From positions 1 to 31,608 of the forward strand of contig CAKSUD010000013.1 in assembly GCA_934500865.1 (NCBI GenBank): DNA of 31,608 nt, given 5' to 3'. Source of the DNA: an uncultured Clostridia bacterium. GTDB taxonomy: Bacteria; Bacillota; Clostridia; TANB77; RGIG9151. The translations under genes and the position numbers were made by a program. This document shows positions 1-7,297 of this stretch, in pieces (the stretch's first letter is position 1; the number at the start of each line of letters is the position of its first letter). Under the pieces are notes generated by a model. The model searched no databases. It was not told the origin of the DNA and saw nothing but the letters and a program-made list of their open reading frames with translations.

Positions 1-362
1 GGGACAGAGTGGAGCACAATAACAGTGCCAACACCAAAAGCAGATACAGGATACTGTTTCGATAAATGGACACCGGAATTACCGGCAAGCGAATCAAAGG
101 TAACAGCCGATGCAACATATACAGCAAACTTTGCAGAAGATAAGAACAACAACAACATTCCAGATTATAAAGAAGATAAATATACAATCACATTTGTAGC
201 CGGAGAAAACGGAACATTAGAAGGAACAACAAGTTTTGGAGATATCTTAACAGGGACAGAGTGGAGCACAATAACAGTGCCAACACCAAAAGCAGATACA
301 GGATACTGTTTCGATAAATGGACACCGGAGTTACCATCAAGCGAATCAAAGGTAACAGATAA
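1..362 (+). repeat. Tandem 252-bp coding repeat
   Basis: Bases 1-110 recur almost unchanged at 253-362, a 252-nt period that equals one 84-residue protein module. The near identity at DNA level suggests recent duplication, and more copies may lie upstream of the window. Confidence 0.85.
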
Positions 363-2616
363 TGCAGTATATACAGCAAATTTTGTAAAAGACGCAAGTC
401 AAACAAAGGAAATAAGTTATACAGTAGAATACTATAAAGACGGTATACATGTAACAGCGGACGATGTAGTAGTAAGTAAAGATGTATGGGTAAATGATAC
501 AACATTAGAAGTAGATGAAGTAAACACATCAAACGATAAATATACAGGTTACAAATTTGAGAAAACAGAGCCAACTGAAATACCAACAACGATAGCAGAT
601 GGTGGAGTAATCAAAGTATATTACGTAACAAAGACTTATAAAGTATCTTATGACGCAAATGGTGGCGAAAATGCGCCTGCAGAACAAACAAAAATTCATG
701 ATGTTGAATTAAAATTGTCAAATTCTAAGCCAACAAGAGAAGGCTATACCTTTATAGAGTGGAATACTAAGGAAGATGGAACAGGAGAAAGTTATACTCT
801 TGGAGCGACTTATACAGAAAATAGCTCATTGATGTTATATGCACAATGGGAAGAAATTTCTGAATTAGAAGCAGAAATCTCTTGTGAGTACCCTACAAGT
901 AATGGAGTAAAGGCAGAACCAGGAGACAAAGTGGCCTATGAAATAACATTAAGTTCAGCAACATCTAATGTGACATTACCAACAGAAGTAAAGGTAAAAT
1001 TAGATTCTAAAGTAAAATTAGATATTGATTCATTACCATCTAATGCCATTTATGATAGTGAAACAAACACAATAATTTGGACTGTAAGTGATGTAAATGA
1101 TAAATTATCTTATGAAGTTGAAATAGATACTGATATACCGGCAGGTTCTAAGGTTACAACAAAAATAACTGAAGGTGCAACAGCAACGAATAACGTAATA
1201 GATATTGAATCAACGGTAACTGTAAAACAAGAAAAAGACAAAAATATTATATTGGTTCTTGATGTTTCAGGAAGTATGGATTACTGTGTAAAACATAATG
1301 ATACGTTTAGAACAGCAATATTAACAGGTCAGAGAGGACATGGAATTGGACTTTCTTTTGAGGAATGTAATGAAAAGACTCGTCTTAAAGCATTGAAAGA
1401 TGCTGCTAATAACTTTGTTACAGACGTATGCAATGGCAGAGGAAATGAAGATGTTACAGTAACAGTAATTGCATTTGATAATAATGCAACAAATAAAGGA
1501 ACAATAAAGAATCCAACAATAGAACAACTAACGACAATTATAAATAAGCTCTCAGCAGATGGCGGAACAAATATGAGAGGAGCAGTTAAGGCTGCAACTA
1601 CTGTATTAAATAGTGATGCTATGTTAACGGATGCAGTAAATTATGTAATTGTATTATCTGATGGTGAACCTAATGCTAGTCAATATTATTGTGATAGTGA
1701 GACTCTAAATGCATTTAGAGCAACTAATTCGAATGCTTATGCAATTGGTCTTGGAGATAATTATTCAAGGTCAGAATTACTAAAAATAGTTAATAATGAT
1801 TCAAGCAAATTGTTTGATGCAAATCAAGAAGATGGCTTAGAAGCAGCATTTAACGAAATAGGTTCAATATTAAATAAAACTCAAACAACAGAAGGTATAA
1901 TTGAAATTGATATTACTGATATAGCAGTTTATCCAATAAAATTAGCTTATAGAGATACTGCAATTAGAACAGTAACTGTAAACAATGAATCAGAATTAAA
2001 TGCAAATAATCTTTCTATGAATGGCAACAAACTAATTTGGGATATATCTAAATATCCTGGTTGTAGTGAGTTTGAAATGGAAGTAAATAAAGAATCAACT
2101 ATTAGTACTATGAGTGCGATAGAGCTTATGGATTTATCTATAGTTAACTGTATTGATGAAGTATTAGAATACGGAGATTCAGAATTAAATGATAATATAG
2201 AAGAATTAGAAAATGAAATTAATGAAGAACCAAAAGTAATAGAAGATGTAGAAAATGAAAAAGAAGCAACAGAAGAGTCAAAGGCAGAAGAAGTAGAAGA
2301 AAACACAGAAATAGAAGAAACAGTAGAAGAGCCAAAGGCAGAAGAAGTAGAAGAAAACACAGAAATAGAAGAAACAGTAGAAGAGCCAAAGGTCGAAGAA
2401 GTAGAAGAAAACACAGAAATAAAAGAAACAGTAGAAGAACCAAAGGCAGAAGAAGTAGAAGAAAACACAGAAATAGAAGAAGCAACAGAAGAGTCAAAGG
2501 TTGAAGAAGTGGAAAATGATATAGAAGTAGATGAAACAACAGGAGAATTGAAAAATGAGGTAGAAACTGAGGCTCAAGTAATAGAAGAAAATATTGAGCC
2601 AAAGATTGAAGAGTAA
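1..2616 (+). CDS. Large repeat-rich surface protein with VWA domain (5' end outside window)
   Basis: The reading frame is open from base 1, so the N-terminus lies outside the window and 871 codons are visible. In order these hold: two 84-residue glycine/tryptophan-type bacterial repeats (window residues about 1-130), a MucBP-like segment (about 135-210), a Listeria-Bacteroides repeat ending in LYAQWEE (about 212-288), a beta-rich DUF11-like segment, and a von Willebrand A domain. The VWA domain has an apparently complete MIDAS: DVSGS near residue 420, the Thr of DGGTN near 522, and Asp in LSDGEP near 553. The C-terminus is a run of 18-residue acidic repeats. This composition is typical of secreted adhesins. 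No LPXTG motif or C-terminal membrane anchor is visible, so any anchor (for example SLH or CWB2 modules) should lie upstream. The gene converges on a secreted peptidase. The adhesin role is inferred from domain types. Confidence 0.8.
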   Translation, partial: GTEWSTITVPTPKADTGYCFDKWTPELPASESKVTADATYTANFAEDKNNNNIPDYKEDKYTITFVAGENGTLEGTTSFGDILTGTEWSTITVPTPKADTGYCFDKWTPELPSSESKVTDNAVYTANFVKDASQTKEISYTVEYYKDGIHVTADDVVVSKDVWVNDTTLEVDEVNTSNDKYTGYKFEKTEPTEIPTTIADGGVIKVYYVTKTYKVSYDANGGENAPAEQTKIHDVELKLSNSKPTREGYTFIEWNTKEDGTGESYTLGATYTENSSLMLYAQWEEISELEAEISCEYPTSNGVKAEPGDKVAYEITLSSATSNVTLPTEVKVKLDSKVKLDIDSLPSNAIYDSETNTIIWTVSDVNDKLSYEVEIDTDIPAGSKVTTKITEGATATNNVIDIESTVTVKQEKDKNIILVLDVSGSMDYCVKHNDTFRTAILTGQRGHGIGLSFEECNEKTRLKALKDAANNFVTDVCNGRGNEDVTVTVIAFDNNATNKGTIKNPTIEQLTTIINKLSADGGTNMRGAVKAATTVLNSDAMLTDAVNYVIVLSDGEPNASQYYCDSETLNAFRATNSNAYAIGLGDNYSRSELLKIVNNDSSKLFDANQEDGLEAAFNEIGSILNKTQTTEGIIEIDITDIAVYPIKLAYRDTAIRTVTVNNESELNANNLSMNGNKLIWDISKYPGCSEFEMEVNKESTISTMSAIELMDLSIVNCIDEVLEYGDSELNDNIEELENEINEEPKVIEDVENEKEATEESKAEEVEENTEIEETVEEPKAEEVEENTEIEETVEEPKVEEVEENTEIKETVEEPKAEEVEENTEIEEATEESKVEEVENDIEVDETTGELKNEVETEAQVIEENIEPKIEE
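2272..2523 (+). repeat. 54-bp acidic coding repeats (four full, one partial)
   Basis: Units begin at 2272, 2326, 2380, 2434 and 2488 (partial). Each encodes 18 residues of the pattern EE[PS]K[AV]EEVEENTEIEET. The DNA copies are nearly identical, so copy number may vary between strains. The protein segment is strongly acidic and low in complexity. Confidence 0.85.
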
Positions 2617-2617
2617 G

Positions 2618-2654
2618 ACAAAAAAATAGAGTGATTTCTCACTCTATTTTTTTG
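2618..2654. terminator. Bidirectional intrinsic terminator
   Basis: The arm AAAAAAATAGAGTGA pairs with its complement across a TTTC loop, with a T-run on one side and an A-run on the other. It lies between two convergent genes and can serve both. Confidence 0.85.
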
Positions 2655-2658
2655 TGCC

Positions 2659-3489
2659 TTAAAATAAATTTGCAATGTAATTAGCTCTTGCTGGGAAGTT
2701 CTTTGTGAAAGAATCTGCATTTGCTAAGTAAAGAGCTATGCTATCTGCAAAATCTTCACTAAGTGAATTCTTGCTATAATCTGTAACTACATTACCATCT
2801 GCTTTAACTGCACTACCGAAGTTTGTATAAGAGTAGTCGATAACTTTTGCTTTTCTAAGTTCATGTGCCCAAGTATGAGCAATTTCGTGTGTAACAATTC
2901 TTTGAATTTCTTTGTCTGTATAAGTAGATAGGTTATATAATGTTACTTTGTTGTAATCTGTGATACCTGCGGCTCTTGATGCGTGTTCTGTAGGTAATAA
3001 TGTGATTTCTTTTAAGTTAGTTTTTGTTACTTCTGGCATTTTTGCAATTAATTCTGCAACATAGTCAATTTTCTTAGCATCTTTAGTTGTATAAACTACT
3101 TTTGCATTTTCTACTGTTTTTACATAAGCTTGTTCGTTTTCTAACATATAGTCTTTTACTAATCCGTTCTCATCAGCAACATAATATGTAAAAATTGCTT
3201 CTTCGTTTTGGTCATTTGTGAATTTTAATTCTTGTTTTCCGGTTAAACCATTTAAGTCGATTTCAAATCTTCCATCAATTACACTAACTTCTTGAGAATT
3301 AAAATAAACAGCACCTTGAGCTCTAAATAACTTAAAACCTAATTTCTTTTGAATTCTTGAATCAACGATAGAATTATTTTTTGAATCATCATCAGGAATA
3401 ATGTTATACATTAAAGCTACTCTATCATCTGCGAATGAAACTGTTGTATATAAAAATAATGAAAACAAAATTGAAAATAACTTTTTCAT
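2659..3489 (-). CDS. Secreted zinc metallopeptidase, PPEP-1/anthrax-LF-like (M34-type)
   Basis: The protein has 276 residues and a Sec signal peptide (MKK, hydrophobic core, likely cleavage after Ala20). The C-terminal half holds the zinc site: HEIAH at residues 201-205 and Glu245 in SEDFADS. Tyr238 lies seven residues before that glutamate. As recalled, C. difficile PPEP-1 (Zmp1) uses His142/Glu143/His146, Tyr178 and Glu185, so the His-to-Glu spacing (44 versus 43) and Tyr-to-Glu spacing (7 versus 7) agree closely. PPEP-1 cuts Pro-Pro sites in surface adhesins and releases them. The N-terminal 130 residues are beta-rich and I do not recognise them. The gene has its own leader with a c-di-GMP-I riboswitch and a sigma-28-type promoter, and GGGAGG precedes the start. 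Secreted gluzincin is well supported; Pro-Pro specificity is inference. Confidence 0.8.
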   Translation of the reverse strand: MKKLFSILFSLFLYTTVSFADDRVALMYNIIPDDDSKNNSIVDSRIQKKLGFKLFRAQGAVYFNSQEVSVIDGRFEIDLNGLTGKQELKFTNDQNEEAIFTYYVADENGLVKDYMLENEQAYVKTVENAKVVYTTKDAKKIDYVAELIAKMPEVTKTNLKEITLLPTEHASRAAGITDYNKVTLYNLSTYTDKEIQRIVTHEIAHTWAHELRKAKVIDYSYTNFGSAVKADGNVVTDYSKNSLSEDFADSIALYLANADSFTKNFPARANYIANLF

Positions 3490-3495
3490 AATAAA

Positions 3496-3542
3496 AACCT
3501 CCCAGTGCCAATTACCTTGGACCTAAGAGGTTAACGGTAATT
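3496..3542 (-). promoter_or_regulatory. Riboswitch expression platform with SD-masking sequence
   Basis: On the minus strand, AACCTCT (3526-3532) can pair with the ribosome binding site GGGAGGTT (3496-3503). A competing helix joins AATTACC (3536-3542) to GGTAATT (3510-3516). It can extend through TTGGCA into the 3' side of aptamer stem P1, giving about 11 pairs with one bulge. Ligand-stabilised P1 would block that extension and favour masking of the SD, so the model is a translational OFF switch. The direction is inferred from pairing only. Confidence 0.55.
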
Positions 3543-3543
3543 T

Positions 3544-3614
3544 GGCAACCCGACTGGCATAGCTTTTAGCTTTAGCCTCGTAGCTTTGCGTCCTTGACTT
3601 TCATCAAGTTTGCC
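3544..3614 (-). promoter_or_regulatory. Cyclic di-GMP-I (GEMM) riboswitch aptamer
   Basis: Read on the minus strand, this has the hallmarks of the GEMM aptamer: closing stem GGCAA/TTGCC, a short helix capped by a GAAA tetraloop, the conserved GGACGCAAAGC block, GAGGCTAA, a second helix, and the 3' block ATGCCAGTCGGGTTGCC. It lies in the 5' leader of the secreted metallopeptidase, about 55 nt before the start codon. Confidence 0.95.
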
Positions 3615-3649
3615 TTTTTCAAATTTAGTATTCTTTTCTTACATTAACT

Positions 3650-3676
3650 GTATCGGCAGGAGTTAAAAAAACTTAA
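3650..3676 (-). promoter_or_regulatory. Sigma-28 (SigD/FliA)-type promoter of the metallopeptidase
   Basis: On the minus strand TTAAGTTT is followed by exactly 11 nt and GCCGATAC. The consensus is TAAAGTTT-N11-GCCGATAA/T, so each half matches 7 of 8 bases. The predicted start is near 3643, about 30 nt before the riboswitch aptamer. No good sigma-A promoter was seen in the same leader. Confidence 0.75.
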
Positions 3677-3711
3677 CACTTTTTTAAAAAATAATTTAAA
3701 AAATAGTCTAT

Positions 3712-3740
3712 TTGACATAAAAACTAAACAATAGTATAAT
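3712..3740 (+). promoter_or_regulatory. Sigma-A promoter of the PP2C-like gene
   Basis: TTGACA (3712-3717), a 17-nt spacer and TATAAT (3735-3740) form a perfect consensus. The predicted start is near 3747, leaving a leader of about 85 nt. Confidence 0.85.
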
Positions 3741-3752
3741 TTAAACATACTT

Positions 3753-3793
3753 AGTAATCCGTAAAAGCAATGTTTTTTTATTGCTTGGATACT
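3753..3793 (+). other. Leader hairpin ahead of the PP2C-like gene
   Basis: AAGCAAT (3765-3771) pairs with ATTGCTT (3780-3786) around an oligo-U loop. The stem continues as ATCC/GGAT and AGT/ACT past a one-sided GTAA bulge, giving about 14 pairs in all. It sits just upstream of the SD at 3821-3827 and has no terminator T-run. I do not recognise it as a named RNA motif. Confidence 0.6.
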
Positions 3794-3831
3794 GATAGTA
3801 AAAAATATTGCTTTTAGAAGAGGAAGGAAAA

Positions 3832-4443
3832 ATGACTGATTTTGCTTATTCTTGTGCTAATGGAAGAGCCAACAACTTTGATAAGTTTTTCTATGGAAAT
3901 GTTGATGGAGATCTGTTGATAACAGTTTGCGATGGTATGAAGGCGAAACAAAACAGAATGCCGTCAGCATTTATTAAATCCGGGAGGAAAAGTAATTTTC
4001 ACTTGTCAGTAAATAGAATTAAGGACTATTTAAAAAAGATTTGTGAACCTAAAGATGACGATGAAGAATCCGATTTTTGCACCTGCAGATTGCATAACGA
4101 TAATGTTACAATTGAGTGCTGTGGAACGAATCGAGTATATCTTATTCGAGAAGACGTGTTATATCATCTTACAGGCAATAGTAATTTGATAAAAACGTGT
4201 GAAGTAGTTTCTTTGGCAAGTGAAAATACGTTGTTTGAAAGACATAGATTTACTCTTCCTACGCATAATGGAGACATTATTTTCATGTGTACGGATGGTG
4301 CATATGGTATGTTGACTGATTCGTTAATTGAAGAAATGTGGAAATGTAATCCGTATATGAGTGATTTTTGCATGTCAGTAATTGAGGAGTCAAGAAAAAC
4401 AGGATGTAGGGACAATCAGACGATTGTTGCATTTGTGATTTGA
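3832..4443 (+). CDS. Small PP2C-family (PPM) phosphatase-like protein
   Basis: The frame opens at a TTG at 3808, but AGGAAGG (3821-3827) sits correctly for the ATG at 3832, giving 203 residues. The sequence follows the PPM layout of a compact PP2C domain without membrane segments: a GRANNFD segment in the place of the first metal motif, CDGM for the VxDG metal-binding motif, a CGTNRVYLIR strand, FMCTDGAYG for the second DG motif, and RDNQTIVAF for the terminal DN metal motif. It is short for a PP2C (usually about 240) and the GG after DGM is missing, so activity is uncertain. It stands directly before spoIIE, another PPM phosphatase, but has its own promoter and terminator. The substrate is unknown. 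Confidence 0.7.
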   Translation: MTDFAYSCANGRANNFDKFFYGNVDGDLLITVCDGMKAKQNRMPSAFIKSGRKSNFHLSVNRIKDYLKKICEPKDDDEESDFCTCRLHNDNVTIECCGTNRVYLIREDVLYHLTGNSNLIKTCEVVSLASENTLFERHRFTLPTHNGDIIFMCTDGAYGMLTDSLIEEMWKCNPYMSDFCMSVIEESRKTGCRDNQTIVAFVI

Positions 4444-4480
4444 CAAATAAGGCGCACTTTTACAGTGCGTCTTATTTGTT
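4443..4480 (+). terminator. Intrinsic terminator after the PP2C-like gene
   Basis: A 15-bp stem of ACAAATAAGGCGCAC with its complement, containing one G-U pair and a 7-nt loop. It ends in TTTGTTT and overlaps the stop codon. Confidence 0.8.
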
Positions 4481-4533
4481 TAGATAAAATTATCATAAGT
4501 TTTTGTCTTATAGGTAGAAAGTGAGCTTGATAC

Positions 4534-4540
4534 TGTCGAA
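4534..4540 (+). promoter_or_regulatory. Spo0A box upstream of spoIIE
   Basis: TGTCGAA followed by A, with a T two bases ahead, matches the Spo0A binding core TGNCGAA exactly. In Bacillus subtilis spoIIE is a direct target of phosphorylated Spo0A, so the place fits. It lies about 90 nt before the start codon. Confidence 0.65.
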
Positions 4541-4554
4541 AGTTTTGGTTTTAT

Positions 4555-4594
4555 CCTGTCATTATGTGACAGGCTTTTTTATGCTGTTTAGTAT
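4555..4594 (+). promoter_or_regulatory. Hairpin overlapping the probable spoIIE promoter
   Basis: CCTGTCA/TGACAGG with a 5-nt loop is followed by CTTTTTT, which has terminator form. The same bases offer a -35 GTGACA (4566-4571) 17 nt before TAGTAT (4589-4594), a plausible promoter for spoIIE just downstream of the Spo0A box. It may stop read-through from upstream while new initiation occurs here. Confidence 0.45.
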
Positions 4595-4623
4595 ATAGTT
4601 TCACTTGTTGGGAGGTCAATGAA

Positions 4624-6840
4624 ATGAATATCTTAAATATTAGTGGGGCTATTGTTGTACAAGTTGTAGGGGCAATATTGCTTAGCGGGATAAAGTTCTT
4701 AGGAGTACAAATTCCGTTTGTTATTGGGTTTATAGAGCAAGATGAAAATGTTAAAAAGAAAATTGCATTGTATATATTATCTGTACTTACAATAGCATTA
4801 AGGTTTTCTTGGCTTAGTTCAATTAGATTTGGAATTAGTGTAATATTGCTTTATTCAATAGTAAGTGTATTTAAGGCGCTTAACTTTAAAATGAAAAATG
4901 ATATGTATGCATATCTGTTTTTTGCCGGTTTTGTGGCGGAACTGCTTTGGTGTGCTTTTGAAGGAATATTGGTTTATGACGTGATTGTTGCTATTGCTAA
5001 GGGACTTGCGATAGTTGGTGGGTATATTTTGTTTAGCAAATTTAGGGAAATGAACAATGAACTTACAGATAAGGAATTTTTATATGCAATTGTGGCGATT
5101 GGTTTGATGCTTTGCGGGTTTCAGGATATAACTATTTTTTCTGTTAATTTAAAAAATGTTTTTTGTGCATATGTCGTACTTATGCTGGCACATATGAATG
5201 GAATAAAACATGCATCAATTGCCGGATTGGTACTTGGAACTATAAATGAAATCTCGAACCCTAATATGGGTGTGTCTATAATTTCGTTATCCCTTGGCGG
5301 ATTTTGTGCGGGAATGTTTAAAGAAAAGGGCAAAATGACACAAATATGGGGCTTTTTGCTTGGTAACAGTATACTTGCTTACTACATTATGGGGTATAAT
5401 TCACTAATTATGAAATATCTTGAAATATTACTTGCGAGTAGTTTATTTTATGTATCTTGTAAAAGTAAAATGGACGAGCTTATAATGTTTACTTCTGATG
5501 CTATTGCTTTGCCCCCGGTAGATGATTCGGCAATGAAGCAACTTGAAATGTCGTCTGGGAGTATGTTCTCGGTCTCAGAGTTGATTGATGACTTTGAGTT
5601 GGAGCCAGATGGGGAGTTAGATGTGTTTGATGACATAAAGGAAGATATATGTTTTTCCTGTGATAATTATGATGAATGTTGGGATAAGAATTATGATGAA
5701 ACATCAGATGAAATTTTTAATGTTATTGAAAAATTGGAGGATAATGAGACAATAGAGGAAGGGAGTTTTCTTAATATGAGTTCGTGTAACAATAGTAGAG
5801 AGATATTGGATAAGATAACAAGCAAATATGAGAGGTTTAAATCCGGGAAAAAGGACGAGCCTTTTAATGTGTTAAAGCAATGTGTTTCTAATCAGTTTAA
5901 AGGCTTTTCTCAGTATATTACTCAAATGAAGGACAAAATTTATGAAGATAAAGCAGAAAGCATAGATGAAAAAATTATAAATGCGTTTGAAAAAGAAAAC
6001 ATAAAGATAGAAAAGCTAAATGTTGAGGTGAATGATAAAGAGTGCGAAGTTTCGCTTAAAATGGAAGAGGACTTGCCTAAAGTTGGTTTCTTGTTAATAG
6101 CTAATAATATTTTGTCAAAAATTTTAAATAGAAGAATGGTCGTTGCTGATGAGAAAAAGGATATGATGATTTTTAGAAATAAAGGAGTGCTAAAAGCAGA
6201 ATCGGAAGTTATTACTAAGAAGGCAGATAACGAGTCAATTATAGGCGACAGTTATAAAATTGTAGATAGTGAAGAAAATAAATATATGGCTATATTAAGT
6301 GACGGGATGGGAACCGGTTATGAGGCATCTAAGGTTAGTTCGGCGTTGGTTGAGATGTTCGCTCAGATGTCTAAGACGGGTATAAGCGTTGGAACTATAA
6401 CTAATATGATTAATTCTTTTATGGGCTATATTTCAAAAACTGAAAAAATCGTTACTTTAGATGCTATGTCTATTGATTTACTTACCGGAGAATGTGAATT
6501 TTTAAAGGTAGGAAGTGCCCCGACTTTTGTTATAAAGGGAAAGAATGTAGACATTATTTCATGTGACACTCTACCGCTTGGGATTTTTGATAATGTTGAG
6601 TTTTTCCAAAAAAGATATAACTTAGACGTAGGGGATATTATTGTTTTGGTGTCTGATGGTGTTATTGATTCTAAAAGGAATGTAATAAATAAAGAGTTTT
6701 GGGTGTCTAGTTTCTTACGTGAACTTGATATTACAGATCCAAAGATAATTGCGGAGGAATTACTGGAAAAGACGATAGATAATTATAATGGAGATATTAA
6801 GGACGATATATCTATTATAGTTACGAAAATAAGTGAATAA
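4624..6840 (+). CDS. spoIIE: Stage II sporulation protein E (SpoIIE), membrane PP2C phosphatase
   Basis: SpoIIE dephosphorylates the anti-anti-sigma factor SpoIIAA in the forespore and so activates sigma-F after asymmetric division. The first 300 or so residues are hydrophobic, with about ten membrane segments. A cytoplasmic linker follows, with a cluster of Cys (CFSCDNYDECWDK, about 340-352). The C-terminal PPM domain carries GDSYK, SDGMGTG (Asp560), LVSDGVIDS (Asp678) and a final DDISIIV. At 738 residues it is shorter than the B. subtilis protein (about 827), mainly before the linker. GGGAGGT (4610-4616) places the start at ATG 4624; an earlier ATG at 4619 stops after two codons. It is transcribed alone, with a promoter region behind a Spo0A box and a terminator at its end. 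Confidence 0.95.
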   Translation: MNILNISGAIVVQVVGAILLSGIKFLGVQIPFVIGFIEQDENVKKKIALYILSVLTIALRFSWLSSIRFGISVILLYSIVSVFKALNFKMKNDMYAYLFFAGFVAELLWCAFEGILVYDVIVAIAKGLAIVGGYILFSKFREMNNELTDKEFLYAIVAIGLMLCGFQDITIFSVNLKNVFCAYVVLMLAHMNGIKHASIAGLVLGTINEISNPNMGVSIISLSLGGFCAGMFKEKGKMTQIWGFLLGNSILAYYIMGYNSLIMKYLEILLASSLFYVSCKSKMDELIMFTSDAIALPPVDDSAMKQLEMSSGSMFSVSELIDDFELEPDGELDVFDDIKEDICFSCDNYDECWDKNYDETSDEIFNVIEKLEDNETIEEGSFLNMSSCNNSREILDKITSKYERFKSGKKDEPFNVLKQCVSNQFKGFSQYITQMKDKIYEDKAESIDEKIINAFEKENIKIEKLNVEVNDKECEVSLKMEEDLPKVGFLLIANNILSKILNRRMVVADEKKDMMIFRNKGVLKAESEVITKKADNESIIGDSYKIVDSEENKYMAILSDGMGTGYEASKVSSALVEMFAQMSKTGISVGTITNMINSFMGYISKTEKIVTLDAMSIDLLTGECEFLKVGSAPTFVIKGKNVDIISCDTLPLGIFDNVEFFQKRYNLDVGDIIVLVSDGVIDSKRNVINKEFWVSSFLRELDITDPKIIAEELLEKTIDNYNGDIKDDISIIVTKISE

Positions 6841-6846
6841 ACACAG

Positions 6847-6885
6847 AAGAGTTGTAAAAAGAATATTTTTTACAACTCTTTTTTT
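6847..6885 (+). terminator. Intrinsic terminator after spoIIE
   Basis: AAGAGTTGTAAAAA pairs with its complement and is followed by a run of seven T. Confidence 0.9.
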
Positions 6886-6895
6886 AAAAACATAC

Positions 6896-6926
6896 TTGAC
6901 AAGCATATATGAATATATTATCATAT
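6896..6926 (+). promoter_or_regulatory. Promoter and ArsR/SmtB-type operator of the metal efflux operon
   Basis: TTGACA (6896-6901), 17 nt, then TATCAT (6919-6924). The inverted repeat ATATGA-N8-TCATAT (6907-6926) covers the spacer and -10. It resembles operators bound by SmtB/CadC/CzrA repressors, so autorepression is likely. Confidence 0.7.
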
Positions 6927-6959
6927 GAATAGAAAGACATATGAAAGGAGATTCATTAT

Positions 6960-7295
6960 ATGAAGCATAATCATGACGAAGTATTAAATAAGGTAATTTC
7001 TAATATGCCATCAGATAATATACTATGTGATTTGGGAGACCTTTTTAAGTTATTTGGTGATACTACGCGAATAAAAATTCTGTATTCTTTATTTGAATCT
7101 GAATTGTGCGTATGTGCAATCGCTAATTTGCTTAAAATGGAGCAATCGGCTATTTCTCACCAACTAAAAATATTAAAGGATGCCAAGCTCGTAGCAAGTA
7201 GGCGAGAGGGGAAGTCTAACATATACTATTTAGCAGATGAGCATGTAAGGCTCATAATAGGGCAAGGGTATAATCATTTGACAGAGGAGGAATAA
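6960..7295 (+). CDS. ArsR/SmtB-family metal-sensing repressor (Zn/Cd type)
   Basis: This is a 111-residue winged-helix repressor. The recognition region SAISHQLKIL is at about 63-72 and the wing (RREGKSNIYYL) follows. Two metal sites can be read. ELCVC with Cys50 and Cys52 matches the CadC alpha-3 site. Asp93, His95, His106 and Glu109 reproduce the spacing of the SmtB alpha-5 zinc site (Asp104, His106, His117, Glu120). The N-terminus has His3 and His5 where CadC has cysteines. It should leave the operator when Zn(II), Cd(II) or similar binds. It is first in an operon with a metallochaperone and an efflux ATPase, and an inverted repeat overlaps its promoter. The gene name (cadC, smtB or czrA) cannot be fixed from sequence. 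Confidence 0.9.
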   Translation: MKHNHDEVLNKVISNMPSDNILCDLGDLFKLFGDTTRIKILYSLFESELCVCAIANLLKMEQSAISHQLKILKDAKLVASRREGKSNIYYLADEHVRLIIGQGYNHLTEEE

Positions 7296-7297
7296 TT

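Noticed and set aside
1947..2602. Long reverse-strand and shifted open frames over the acidic repeats
   Set aside because: They are low-complexity shadows (Ser/Phe or Leu runs) of the repetitive coding strand, with no ribosome binding site.
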